DNA of 64,000 nucleotides from Marthasterias glacialis (taxonomy: Eukaryota; Echinodermata; Asteroidea; Forcipulatida; Asteriidae), in NCBI GenBank assembly GCA_911728455.2, contig OU452224.1, forward strand, positions 1,922,001-1,986,000, read 5' to 3'. The position numbers and the translations under genes were made by a program. Positions 11,167-22,808 of this stretch are shown here, in pieces. The notes under the pieces are model-generated. The model was given only the letters and a program-made list of their open reading frames with translations, did not search any database and had not been told where the DNA came from. Positions within the stretch are counted from its first letter, which is position 1. The number at the start of each line of letters is the position of its first letter.

Positions 11167-12448
11167 CAAGGGCGTCGATCGCTACCGAAAAGTGGGGGGG
11201 ACGAACAGCGGCTCAGAAGCAAAGGCACTTTCTTATGGGGTTGTGGAAGCCCAAAAGTGCCGATTGACATTATCATATGAAAGTAAAAGCACCTTGACAT
11301 GGGTCTCACGAACATGCTGGGGTTCGTGAAGTTTTGCAGTGATTTGAAGGTTTAAAATGCCCCTCAGATACCTAGCATTAAACGACTCATATTCGAAATG
11401 CAATCTTTGAAAACTAAGTTTTATGCGAATCCCCTGTTGGAGTGAATATAGACAATTTTTAGTGGGGGTCTACGTTTTAAATGTTTTCAGGGCTAAGGAG
11501 GACCATCAAGTTGCCGAAAACAGAAATTTGATTTCAAAATTCAAACTTTGAAACCTTTGGACTCGGGACAAATCCCCTACTGATGGAGTTTATATGGGCA
11601 ACACTTCTTATGAGGGTCTGGGGGCTTTTAATGTTTTCAGAGCGTAGATTTCTGCACGTTGACGAGAATATTAAATTTGGCAATTCAAAGTGTGACTTCT
11701 CAAACTACAAGGATTAAACTAAAATTTCTAGTCAGCAAATCCAGTCGGCAAATCACTAGGCTTGCCAAATGGATATGTATTCAGTCTGAGCCCTTACTCG
11801 GGTAAGTGTGGTGCTGATTTTGCCGACTATGGCTCTAAATGCTGACTAAGGAAAAAATATTGGGGTGTCACCCCCACACACCCCGGTCGCTACGTCGCTG
11901 GGGACGAAAAACATTACTAGAATAAAAAATCCTACCTGAAAATTTTCACTCTCTCGAAATAATAATAGTGGCTCTGCAGGTTGTGCTCGTAAGCCATACA
12001 GGCAGAAAATGTATAACGGGCGCGTTCATGTCTGGAACAAATCTCGCAAATTGTCTGCATTGATTAGGGCCGGAAACAAGCTTGGCCGGAAATAGGCCCA
12101 AACAGCATTCTGCGCGTGGTCCATCTTTGTACGCACCGCCGACAGGGCAATGTTTAACAAACACAAAATTATTTCACCCGATACCATTCGAACATTATCA
12201 GTTTTTTGAAGAAAAATGTATGAAAAACCTGAAACAACTCACGTTTGCTTCCCCGAAATGTTGTATATTGTTACTTTCATTTAGCATATGTCCATTTTTA
12301 TTTATTTATTTATGTATTTTTTTTTTTTGGGGGGGTCAAAAAGTGGGGGGAAATTTGATATGCTATCCCCCCAGTCTAAAAAGTGAGGGGGGGATATGTC
12401 CCTCCCCCCCCCCCCCCCCCCCCCGTCCCCTACCAATCGACGCCCCTG
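11167..12448. mobile_element. Non-autonomous hAT element, 1282 bp
   Basis: The left end is CAAGGGCGTCGATCGCTACC and the right end, inverted, is CAGGGGCGTCGATTGGTAGG. Both are followed inward by G-rich runs. Identical 8 bp copies of TGTGACAC flank it (11159-11166 and 12449-12456). An 8 bp duplication and CA.GGG ends are the hAT signature. The interior has no transposase. A second hAT-like end (CGGTCGCTACGTCGCTG, about 11884-11900) lies inside and hints at a nested element. The C tract near 12402-12424 produces proline-rich open frames that are not genes. Confidence 0.85.
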
Positions 12449-12456
12449 TGTGACAC

Positions 12457-13590
12457 AAGTGCATGTAGAAACTTCACACGGAAAGTACATTATGTACCGA
12501 ATGATTTGTACAAGTTCGTGTTTAATTTTCACCGAAAGTGAACTCAGATATTTAAAAGATATTCAAGGACTGAAGGAGTAGTTTGAAGTACTGGCTGACT
12601 GGGAATATATGAAAAGACTTTCAGCTTCCGCTTCCAACATCAGGTAAAAAGGAAAAAACAACTCTTGTAATTTTGTTCGCATTGTAGAGAAGCTTTATAC
12701 CCACATGACCCAGGACGTTAGTTGCAGCGTAACGGAGACTGTTGTCCTACCTAACTCTTGACCAAAACAGCCTAACAATTTATTACATTTTTTGCTTACC
12801 AACTAAATTAGTAATACATGTAGTAGGGAATTTAGGTATAGTAACAGCATCTACCCCATGTGCCACTGGACATACATAGGCCTGTAATAAAATAAATGTG
12901 GTGAGGTTGTCCGAGGTCAAGGCAATGTATACACCTGCTTGACCAGCAGGCGTTTAAGCAAACTTACCAAAAGCAAAGCACAATTGCATTTTACGAAAAT
13001 TAAAAAAAAAACAGTTTTCCCAGACTGGACATAATTTTTTTTAAACTGTGAATACAAGAACACTAACCGTAACTAATGGTTTCTTTTTTCCCTCCTGTTC
13101 ATCGGTTATTTTGCAGGATGTTTTTCGATATTTTTATGGTGGGCGACTCCACACGGACTCGTGAGTGTAGCGAAAATGTTCAAAAGGCCGCCCATCACGT
13201 GTTCGTTGCCACAACACCTGACTTCATTAACACATCCGAGCATGGGGGTACTTACAGGCACCAGACTACGCTCACCTTTCAGCACTGGTTCCATTGTTTC
13301 TACGTACGTGGAAATGTCGTTTGCAGAGAACCAGCTGCTCTTGCTTTTGATTTTTTTAATTTTTTAATTTTATTTGTTATTATTATTATTATTTGGAGGG
13401 AGGGGCTGGAATCTCCTAATGTTGGAAGGGATTCCACAACTCTATGCCGAATTGACGGTTTTTAAATCTTTTGTAGAAATATCACCTCCTATGCTACACC
13501 GTCTCTTACAGTATTTTGATTTGATAAAAAGGAAGCCTGCCCTCTGTTGATATCAATTATTTCCGATTTCAAGTGAGGGCGGGCTACAAC
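12457..13590. other. Intergenic and LYRM2 upstream region
   Basis: I see no exon here. The final ~120 bp before the LYRM2 start codon should contain its promoter and 5' UTR, but no TATA box or clear element stands out. Confidence 0.4.
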
Positions 13591-15270
13591 ATGGCAGCCT
13601 CCAAGATACCTCAAGCCTTGACACTCAAGCAGGTAAATTTTAGTTGCTATGATCGTAACCCTCCATTCTCCCAACCTCCCAACCGTCGGGAGGATGGAGT
13701 GCTACGATCATCGCAACTAATACATTTTAATAATTTGTATTCAAAGAATTTGAACAGTTCTTTTATCCGACGGCAACTTTTAACCTCACTCACTAGTCAC
13801 TGCTCAGTGTCAACGCCCAGCAGCGGGCTAGGTACTGTCTGCCTGTGTAGGTACAGCTACTACTACTACTACATACTACACTAGCAGACTGTAGTACAAA
13901 AACTAGTGTCTTAGTAGTTAGTACTAACTGTAGAACCATCTATGACATAATTAAACTAAATATTTTTTTCAATATTTCAGTTTAAATGTAAACAAGCATG
14001 GATGTACAGTAACAGTATGTTGCCTTTTATACTGATGGTAATTAAATATATCGTTTCAAATCAAACTGCCGTAACAATAAATCGTAATTAACTTAACCGT
14101 ATTATCGAACTATCAGAATTAATTTGAATTTGATCAATTTATTTGCGTACAAAAATAAACTTAATAAAGAGGATGTTTCAAGAGATGAACTGTTGGAAAT
14201 GTTTAGAATTGTTCAAACTGCCTGTTCCTAGCTGGATACATTCTTCAACCCTTCTAGATAGGTAAGGATCAAAGTCTACTGAAGTTCCATGGATATAGAG
14301 TGACAGCCGGATATGGCATTTTAGCCAAACTGTTAAGTTTGCTGTTAAACTTCTGGCTGGCAGTAAACAGTCATAAGATAAATGTGTTATAAAACATCAT
14401 CATATTTATTTGGAAAAGCAAAAGGTCATATTGGCAGTTGGTTGTCTTTTTTACGCAGATGGAAAATGACCATTAATAGATTTCCTAGTGTTTGCTCAGG
14501 ATAGTTTTTAGTATTTAAAAAAAATAATAACTGAACTATAAAACTAAAGTTCTACATGTTCTATGGTCTTAAATAACCCACTTTTGATTTTGTTGATAGT
14601 TTCTACTGAGGCAACAAGTGTTAAGTCTATACCGGGATGTTCATCGAGCACTGAGAAGAGTACCTGATGACAAAGATAGAGCGGAGCTTAGAGTATGGGC
14701 GAGGGAGGAATTCAAAAGAAACAAGGGCCAACGTGAGGAGGTAACTGAAAGAGAACCAGCACCTCCCCCCCCACCAATACACACACAACTGAGACATCAT
14801 CATTTGTTAGATAGATGTTAATATTTGCATCAGGGGAATAAATATAAATTTCAATTTACCTTACAACGATGTGTGATAAGCACTGTGTACCAACGAGCAC
14901 GCCCGGTGACGAGGGGCCAGATTTGAACTGGCCCCTTGTCACCGGGCGTGCTCAGTGGTCTAGTGGTTAAGACATCTGCTTTAGTCATGCGGGAGTCGTG
15001 GGTTCGAATTCCACCCGAGTTGCCTGTGGATTTTTTTTTCAAAGGACTCAAAAGCATTGAGTATACAGTGCTTATCCCACATCGGTGTAAGGCAAATTGA
15101 AATTTATCATTGTGTCGTATTGACAGAGATCAATATAAATTGAAATTTTGAACATTTAAATAACAAAACAAAAATGTGTTTTTTGTTTACAGATGGCAAT
15201 CAGGATGTTACTGACCCAAGGAAAGAGGACTCTTAGAGAGATAGAGAGTACAGTGACCCTGGCTAGGTGA
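13591..15270 (+). CDS. LYRM2: LYR motif-containing protein 2
   Basis: Three exons (13591-13632, 14600-14740, 15193-15270), both introns phase 0, give 86 residues against 88 in human LYRM2. The start MAASKIPQALTLKQ matches the vertebrate start MAAS..P..LTLKQ. Exon 2 carries the LYR motif (L24-Y25-R26) and the family block VWAREEFKRNK. Exon 3 carries IRMLLTQGKRTLREIE and ends ...TLAR. Splice sites are CAG|GTAAAT, TGATAG|TTTC, GAG|GTAACT and TTTACAG|ATGG. LYR proteins are small mitochondrial matrix proteins that bind acyl carrier protein; LYRM2 has been linked to respiratory complex I. The short basic N-terminus fits mitochondrial import. The ATG at 13591 is preferred because the upstream frame holds no other ATG. 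Intron 1 begins with a hairpin and intron 2 contains a SINE composite. Confidence 0.95.
13639..13720 (+). repeat. 82 bp hairpin at the start of LYRM2 intron 1
   Basis: The arms TTAGTTGCTATGATCGTA... and ...TACGATCATCGCAACTAA pair over about 40 bp with few mismatches, around a short loop near CCAACC/CGTCGG. It starts six bases after the intron 1 donor GT (13633). The size and shape resemble a small MITE or a pre-miRNA. Confidence 0.75.
14843..15112 (+). mobile_element. tRNA-derived SINE (family 2) with inverted tail copy
   Basis: The tRNA-like head (about 14946-15025) has A-box-like GTGGTCTAGTGG and B-box-like GGTTCGAATTCC. A tail follows: GCCTGTGGATTTTTT, then ACAGTGCTTATCCCACATCG. The same tail occurs in reverse just upstream (14853-14892). 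Between them a 26 bp stem with a 7-base loop (14899-14957, CGCCCGGTGACGAGGGGCC and its complement) joins the two. This is a head-to-head pair of one SINE, the left copy truncated, inside LYRM2 intron 2. Confidence 0.7.
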
Positions 15271-15498
15271 CACATCTCTGCCTCCTAAAATCACATGTAG
15301 GTACTGAACCGGCTTCAGTTGTCACCACCATTTAAACTGATGACTTACACATATGTCCAGTCCATACAGTTTGGACTTAAATCCTGTGGAAGATCTTGAA
15401 ATGTTATCATTAAATGGATTGGGAGTAAACGGAGTGTACACAAAATGCATTCTTACATGAACTTTGTATCACCCCAGACTCATTTACAGGGTAAAGCA

Positions 15499-15504
15499 AA
15501 TAAA
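15499..15504 (+). terminator. Candidate LYRM2 polyadenylation signal
   Basis: The first canonical AATAAA after the LYRM2 stop lies 229 bases downstream, giving a plausible short 3' UTR. The cleavage site is not determined. Confidence 0.5.
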
Positions 15505-16033
15505 CCTTTAAATAGTTTCATTGCATCCTTTTAAATAAGAACACATTAAGCAACTTTTCAGTACATTATTTCAGATTCTAGAAATTTGTCAATTGTTTTC
15601 TTCAAAGAGACACTATATTGGATAAAATAACTCTCACAATAGACATTCTTTTATTTAAGACATTACCAATAACAGCTATATTAATACTAAGCTGTTTTGC
15701 TTGGGGTAAGGAGCATGTGAATTGCATTCAAAGAGTGGAATGATTCTGGCCAACAGATCTGTTCCTATTTTTTTTTAGGAACTTTTCAAAATATGCTAAG
15801 TATTTTAAGATGTAAAAACAGCAATATCAGACTTATTTTAATCTGATAGTATGTGCTAGCAATATATTAGCAGTAATAACCAATTAAAGTTTCAAAACAA
15901 AGAACTTGAGTGTAAGTATTGAAGTTTTTACAATTTTATACCTTACAATTTTTTTACAATAATTCAGTTGGAAAAAATCATTTTGTGCCTACTGTATATT
16001 TTTAAATAATTTTTATTTTATTTTAATATTAGT

Positions 16034-16265
16034 CCACAAATATAGGTCACTTGCGGACATGGCTGGATTCCTTCTGTGATGTCATAATTATGTAATGTAT
16101 TCATAAGCCACCCCAGAGTACAATTGTTCTGGGATGGGGTCCACCAAAGGAATCACAAAAGTGTTTTCTTTCTATTAAAAAATTCACTCATGAATATGTA
16201 ATATGTAATGCATGTGACATCACAGAAGGAATCCAGCCATTACAGCAAGTTACCTATTTCTGTGG
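16034..16265. mobile_element. MITE with ~55 bp terminal inverted repeats
   Basis: The left end (CCACAAATATAGGTCACTTGC, then CTGGATTCCTTCTGTGATG) and the right end read in reverse match over about 55 bp with a few substitutions. It is 232 bp with an unrelated centre and no coding capacity. Confidence 0.75.
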
Positions 16266-16589
16266 GCGTTCCTGAAGGCTATTATTTTTTATGAAAATAA
16301 ATAAGGTTAAACTGTACAGGAAGGTACAAAAAGATATTTTTCAAACTGAACTATTGTACAATAATTATAAGGTGTAAAAAAAAAAAATATTAATACTTAG
16401 TAATTCCTCAAACCTTTAATATAATTTTGGCAACAATTTGTGAGAAAATGTGAGCAGTTTTTTGTTTATCCTTAAAAAATACAGTTGAAAAATTGCAGGA
16501 AACGAACTTATAGTTAACTGTTTGTTATAAATAACATATGTAACAGACAAATCATCTTGAATATAATAAATAATAAAATAGTCTGAGCT

Positions 16590-16595
16590 TTTATT
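16590..16595 (-). terminator. Possible polyadenylation signal of the astacin-kringle gene
   Basis: AATAAA on the - strand, about 900 bases after the stop at 17496. It lies in AT-rich sequence where chance matches are common. Confidence 0.25.
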
Positions 16596-17495
16596 ATATA
16601 TATTTGTCAGGCAGCCACATAACAAAGTTAAAGTCAATATGAGGGAGGGAGATCCAAAATGGAGATGAGAAAATATGTCTGTAAAAATGTAACTTACAAT
16701 TAAGCCACTATCCATATTAAGCCATATTGTTTACTACGTGGTAAACTCATAAAATAGAAAAGACAGGTGCAGCAAAGACAACTTTGAAAATCAAAAAACA
16801 AACACTGATACTTTTTACAATGATTTTTGCTTATAGAATGATAAATGCTTGCCTCAATTTTGAGTATGTGAATTTTTCAAAACCTTTAATGAATGTGCAT
16901 CACATTCACATGTGTAATTTCTAATTCAATGATTTTTTTAACAAGCACTTATTATCTAAAAATACAGCAGGACCGCAGCTTTTTGGCAAAAATATCTCGC
17001 CCAGTAACAATTAATACTCTTCTCTTTCAGTCGTTGTCATAATTACATCTCTAAAACTAATTTTGCAGCAAATAAATCCTACTTTTCCATTTCCATAAAC
17101 TTTTATATGAATAAACAAAATTAAATATGGCTGACAATACAAAAACAATTGATTGTCGTAACACTCTCAGATTGTTAAGTTGAATATGATGCATGTAACA
17201 GCTCATTCATGCATTCATGTTATTCATGCTACAACAAAAAAACATCCAATAACAGCTGTTGATAGTCAGGATGTTTGCCTTAATCCTCGCTGACAGCATC
17301 ATAATTGTACACAGTTACTCCGAGTATAGTTATTGTATCATTGTGAAGGATTGGCCATCATACATTAGATGGTAGAGTAAAAACCACACCATGCACCGAC
17401 TAAAGTCAATATTTCCACTGACCATAGATGTTTACATAAACACCATGTCGTATTACTTGAACCACACACGAATAGAAACATTTGTTATCCACATC

Positions 17496-20142
17496 TCATG
17501 TCTCTTGGCCGCATATTTTCACATCACAATATTCCCACCTGGTTTTCTTGAGCGTGGTAAAACACCATGGTCTCTCCTTCTTTCCTGATGGGTTACGACA
17601 GTAGTTATGGTCCCCCAATCCTTGTTTTTCATTCCGCTCTGCCTCCACTTTCCAGTGTTCCTGCTTGTGTGGCCATTGTGAGTTCCATTTCTGACAAGTG
17701 GTCCCAGAGACGGTGAAGTCACGATTCCCTCTGTACTCGCGTCCATCCCCTTTCTTGCTTGGCGTACACTCCTCTATCAAGGGGGAAAGGGAAGGAAACA
17801 TCATTTTAAAATAACAGAAAATTTCATCTAACGTTTTCTTCAAAGTTTCATTTGCATGTGTAAGGTTGAAAAGATTTTATTTGCACTTGGGACATTTTGA
17901 ATAACTCATTTCATTTAAATAATGGAGCGTCTCAAAAGCAGGGGCACATTCTAGACATGAAGGAATATTCCCGAAGGCATACGCCTGCAATCCACAGTGG
18001 ACCACAAGAACGTTCTGCTGGACTGCGACATTGTGCCGAACTATGGGAACATTCCAACACACACGTAAATATATGCGCATTAACATTTTGAATGTTCCGG
18101 CGGTCCAACGGACCTGTCCATGTACACTCGCTGGAATACTTAATCAATCCAATTAGAATGTTTCTACTGTTCGGATTTTTGAGACGCTCCCTACCTCACT
18201 TCTACTGTCCTAAGCCAAATCATTTCAATTCTTCCATGTCAAGTAACATTCATTACAACTGTTTAAGACACTTTTAAATGTTTTAAACATATAACCCACT
18301 TCATGGAAAGAAGTTCAGGAACCTAGTTCTTCTTATCCCCGCATCATCCAACCATTTGTCTACCATACTACACAAATTATTCGTACATTTTATTGCTTTC
18401 ATTTTCACACATTATTAACATTTGAAATGAAGTAGGGTACATACCATCTGATTCTTCTGCCATTTTCCTGTGGTTGCATTGATACATGGCATTGACCTGA
18501 GCTACATCCAGCGCACTCAGTCCCTCCTGTTGACCCATCTGGAACCCATGCCTGCGGCCAATTTTCTTAATCTTGATTGTAGGCAGACCGGTAGCAGTGA
18601 AGGCATTGGGAGGGTAATGCATGATACTCTCATAGTCATAGGGGAAGCCCAGACTGGTTATATTGATAGGGTCAATCATGCCAAAGTTCTCCTCAGTGCC
18701 CGGTACGATGTTGTGATACACAATTTTGACGTACTTGTCCCTATCACGACGGCTCTGATTAAACAGTAATATAAAAATCTGTGAAGGATGAAGTCTTATG
18801 AAATCATCTTTAAACAATTAGGAGACAAGAAAAGGAAAGCCATTGTGCATTGTACAAATCCTAGTTCATCGTTTTGAATCAAACCTCACTATGATGTCAT
18901 ACATTAACTTTAACCTATCAGAGTCTACCCACAAGTTCTGTTTGATTTTTAATTAAAATAATAGCCAAGTCATTGGTAATTTTTGTATGACATCATGCAA
19001 CAGTTTAAACACAGTCCACTGGCGGTGTAGTTGAATGTGATTGAATTTTACTTATTTTGGATAGTACTAAGGAAAAAAGTGATGTTAGGGTTTCATCATC
19101 ATAAAAAGCAAGTAACTTTCTTGATTATACCTGTTCATGCCAGAAGCCCACAGCGTGGCCTATTTCATGGATGACTGTACCTAAGACTGCACACCCTGGC
19201 CCCATGGAGATGATCTGCTGCCCTCCTTGACGCCCAACAAAAGACCAACAGCTGTGGAAAGATCAAAATGATCTACAAGGATTTGTGCCTCCATCATTTT
19301 ACAATAACTTGAGTAGAGTGCAGTTATAATGCTTGACCAAAAATTTCCACTGTATACTTCATTGGAGTTGTTGCCTAGCAGTATCAGGGGGTTCTAGTCC
19401 CCTTCCGAGCAAGAAACTTAAATTTCTACAAAGTTTTCTAAGCAATTGTCTGTAAAAAATCAAATGAATTGAACAAAATGAGTATGGTTGTTGACATTGG
19501 GGGAATGAGAAGGGGTTTGAATCCCACACTGAGTCGGTAAAGTACAATATCATTCAAATTTCCTTTATAAATATATGTAAAAAAAAGAGAAAAAAATCCT
19601 TACCCAGGAAAGTAAGCAAAACGTATATAGTCTCTGTCCTTGGGTCTTTGATGTCTAAAGTGAATGCATGTATGTCTTTCCCAGTGCTTCATAGCAGCAC
19701 GAATCAATCTAGCTGTAGGTTGAGCTGATGAAGAATGTATCAAAGATAGCAATTAATTGTATGGTAAAACACTTGACATTTTCAGAGTCAAATTTCATAC
19801 AAATTATTTCTTTAATAACAAAAATTGAAGAAAAAAAACAGTCACAAGATTGTGTATAGCTGATGACCATATTGAATTAAAAATGTCCTGATCTCAGAAG
19901 ATTATTGAGTTATCATTTACAGTTATGTGTAAAAATGTTTCAATGCCAAAGTGGATTGAATATATTCCCTGAAATATACAGAGCTTTCATTCAGAAAGAA
20001 ATACAATGATTTTAATGTTTTATTATACTTTTCTATTTTAATATTAATTAATAAATGTCTGTTATTGCCGAGTACCTTTGAAAAACTTTTTCTTTCATTA
20101 AAAGTTTTCTTCAAGATAAACAATATAAAAATAAACTTAAAA

Positions 20143-20178
<36 letters not shown>

Positions 20179-22808
20179 ATTTCTCAAAACACAATTCAAA
20201 GTCATATCGTGAGAATGTTAAGTACAAGTCTTGGATTAATGGCTAAAAAGTTCAAAATAGTGAATTAAAATAAACATAATTGAATCAAAGTTCAATTGAA
20301 TCTAGCCTCTTTGAGTTTCATCCCAAAATTCATTGAAAAACACACTCGTTTTTTACATGTATAACACTTATCTAGAAAGCAACTTTGAACAATTGTGTTT
20401 CTCTCCTGTTATTTTCTTACCGAAGTCGTTGTCGATTGTGTAGGGAATAACCCCATCCGTCCACCGCTGGTTCATGGGTCGGACGGCAGCCCTCGCCCTA
20501 CGGGAGCGCTGCTCAGCCTTCACGGCATGGTGGCCGTGTTGTTTGGCACGATGAATCATGCTTGCCACGCCCAAACTGCGTCGTGTACCGGGATCTAACA
20601 CGATATCTCCCTCGAAGAATGGGGTTACGAACGCTTGTTGAGCTAAGGAAATAAACCAGTGGTTTCCTTTTTAGTCCAACAACGTCTTAATAGGAAATAC
20701 TTGATTTTTAGAAATATCCTGAAGCTAAAGATAAGCGACAGTTTTTGAGAAACGAAATGTGATGTTAGGGCTACTGTCACCGGTTTAAAGAATATATTAA
20801 CATAGCAATATGTTACAACAAGAACAATTTTTCGATAGTTGTCTCTCACTAAAAATGTTTTAGCTGTTATTTTTTTCCTTCTTTTTTTTAATGGATTCGT
20901 AATAATGTAGTGGTGGAATTATGGCGTCGGTTGTGTCCGCCATTTTTACAACCACGTGCCGGTGCCGCGATTGGATACCAGCAACATAAATTATTCAATT
21001 TAAAAATTGAGGCATTACACTTACTTCCACCGGAGGGGCCTGGTACTTCAACTGTACATAAATCAGCTAGCGGCGCTGGGCACAGACCTGACAGAAACAA
21101 ATTGAAATTGAAATTAATTTCACAAACATAACACAACGTTTAACAACGCAAATTGGATCCTAAAAAAATCATTCCGGTACATTTGTACTTTTTGGCAAGA
21201 TTTAGTTTGCAGAGTTATCGGAAGCTACCCTCTTATTTTCTCAATTGTCGATGTAAAGAAGTTTGGTATGTCCTTCTCAAGCTGTGAGAGACCTTGACGT
21301 CGTGGCCCGATTTGACCGTTAGGTCAAACTAGTTTCCTGACCCAAAATAAAAACAAATTATCACAGAACCCCACTGTCTGGTAGGTTTTTTTTTTTTTAA
21401 CAAAATCCAATAGAAACACGGTGAATTCTTTGATCCTTTAAACTCTTCAATTATTCATTCATTTAAACGTGTTTTAGTTTGGCTAAAATTCAAGAAAGTT
21501 ATACGTGCAATATTCAGCTACCACAACATTTCACTTAAAAATATTGTTTTAAAATGAGACTGTTCTCCATGTGTGTTTACGTACGATATTATTAATGAAA
21601 ACAAATTTCAACACTGCTTTATAAATAAAAATGTTCCGACAATAGTCAACGAATCCTTGGAAAAAACACAGAATGTTGCACTCTTGATCACCACAAATGA
21701 AGATCTATAGAGGTTTTGAACAGATTGGTGTATAGCCAGTCATTCGATGATTACTTTAGTTCTTTGAAGAACATTCTTAGTTCTTTCAAGAACATCTTCA
21801 AAAGCATCTTGAGAAATCAAAGATGCGTGCGTGCCAAGGTTAGCAAGGCCAAGTTCATCACGTTTTCTTTATTATTTCTGTATATGCAGCGTTGGTTTAT
21901 TTGTCAAGTGTCACCTTGTCAGTTATAAAGGAGAAACAGTTCATGAACTCATTTGATATAAACATTTTCCGCATGATTTCTGTTTATAAGCGTCAAGAAC
22001 GTTTCACACAGGGTCGAACATGACAGATGCGTGGGTGGAAATTCTTCAGTTTGTGCGTGTAGTCCAATCTCAAAGCAAGTTCACTTAAATTTGAATAAAA
22101 CCAAATATTTTGTACGATAAGGAGTATTCTAATATTATTCATTTAAAATATTTTGTGTCAAAGTAGGCCGATTACGAAATTATTAACACTTTTTGTTGGT
22201 CTGGATAAAAACTGGTAACCTACGGCAACTACTTTCTGAAACAGTTTCAAATTATGTTCGTATTTGTCTGGCTGGCCACACAAATGGCAACCGATGCCTT
22301 TAAAAAAACGGGATTTTTAAATATTTTGCTGACCCAATGAAAGAACAGGAAAAACAACTCGAATAAATATAAAGTTATTGAGGGTACAAAATGATTAATT
22401 ATTCTTCACAGAAATTCAAGTATCACTTACTTTGTGAGCAAAATAAACATCGAGTTGGATTGGATTGCAGATAATTCAGCAAATTAACTGTAGTTTATCA
22501 TCAAGAAAGTATTTTAAGTAAAACCAGTTTAACTCACCCTGATTTATCTGCCATGGTCTTTCTTGACCAGGCTGCTCCGTCTCACCGGTCCTCCCGTCCA
22601 TAAGCGCTTCTGGCTCTCTTGAAAAAGTGTTTGTGCTCGCTTCAAAAACATTCCCCGGACCGATACTACGTTCTCGGCCATTCCGACTGCAGGGTCGTGC
22701 AGTTGTTTTTTCAATAACGAGTGTTATTATTACGAAAGCAACTGCTACTGATAATTTTGAAGATGAAAAAGGTGAGAGTAATTTTAAAAACGAACAAATC
22801 TTTTCCAT
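17496..22808 (-). CDS. Secreted astacin metalloprotease with C-terminal kringle
   Basis: Seven coding exons: 22808-22538, 21087-21025, 20642-20421, 19724-19604, 19251-19131, 18754-18445 and 17773-17496. All splice phases agree over 1386 nt and 461 residues. The N-terminus has a hydrophobic signal segment ([13 protein letters not shown]). The propeptide has the astacin Asp-switch FFEGDI. A basic furin-like site (RSRRAR) precedes the mature start [10 protein letters not shown]. The zinc motif [12 protein letters not shown] is on exon 5 and the Met-turn SIMHY on exon 6. The last exon encodes one kringle: six Cys, YRGN, CQKW, NYCRNP, RPWCFTT and WEYC. The acidic D-x-D used by plasminogen kringles to bind lysine is replaced by a basic SGKKER stretch, so classical lysine binding is unlikely. 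Sea urchin BP10/SpAN and BMP1/tolloid instead carry EGF and CUB domains. The product is probably a secreted, furin-activated protease; its substrate is unknown. A MITE lies in the intron before the kringle exon. Confidence 0.95.
17924..18190. mobile_element. MITE in the astacin-kringle gene, last intron
   Basis: A 267 bp segment bounded by perfect 14 bp inverted ends, GGAGCGTCTCAAAA and TTTTGAGACGCTCC. A partly matching CATTCTA block lies further in on each side. It lies between the protease exon 6 and the kringle exon. Confidence 0.65.
20147..20177 (+). repeat. Poly(A) tract of 31 A
   Basis: An uninterrupted A run in the intron between protease exons 3 and 4. The adjacent sequence does not show a recognisable retroposed body. 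Confidence 0.9.

Larger units (their letters stand above)
15505..17495. other. Region between convergent LYRM2 and astacin-kringle genes
   Basis: It has no exon. It holds a MITE (16034-16265), a possible - strand AATAAA for the protease gene (16590-16595), and AT-rich sequence that probably includes the protease 3' UTR next to 17496. Confidence 0.45.

Noticed and set aside
12082-12453. 123-codon proline-rich open frame
   Set aside because: The proline stretch comes from a C tract inside the hAT element, and the frame overlaps its inverted end.
18470-18769. 99-codon + strand open frame
   Set aside because: It is the antisense shadow of protease exon 6.
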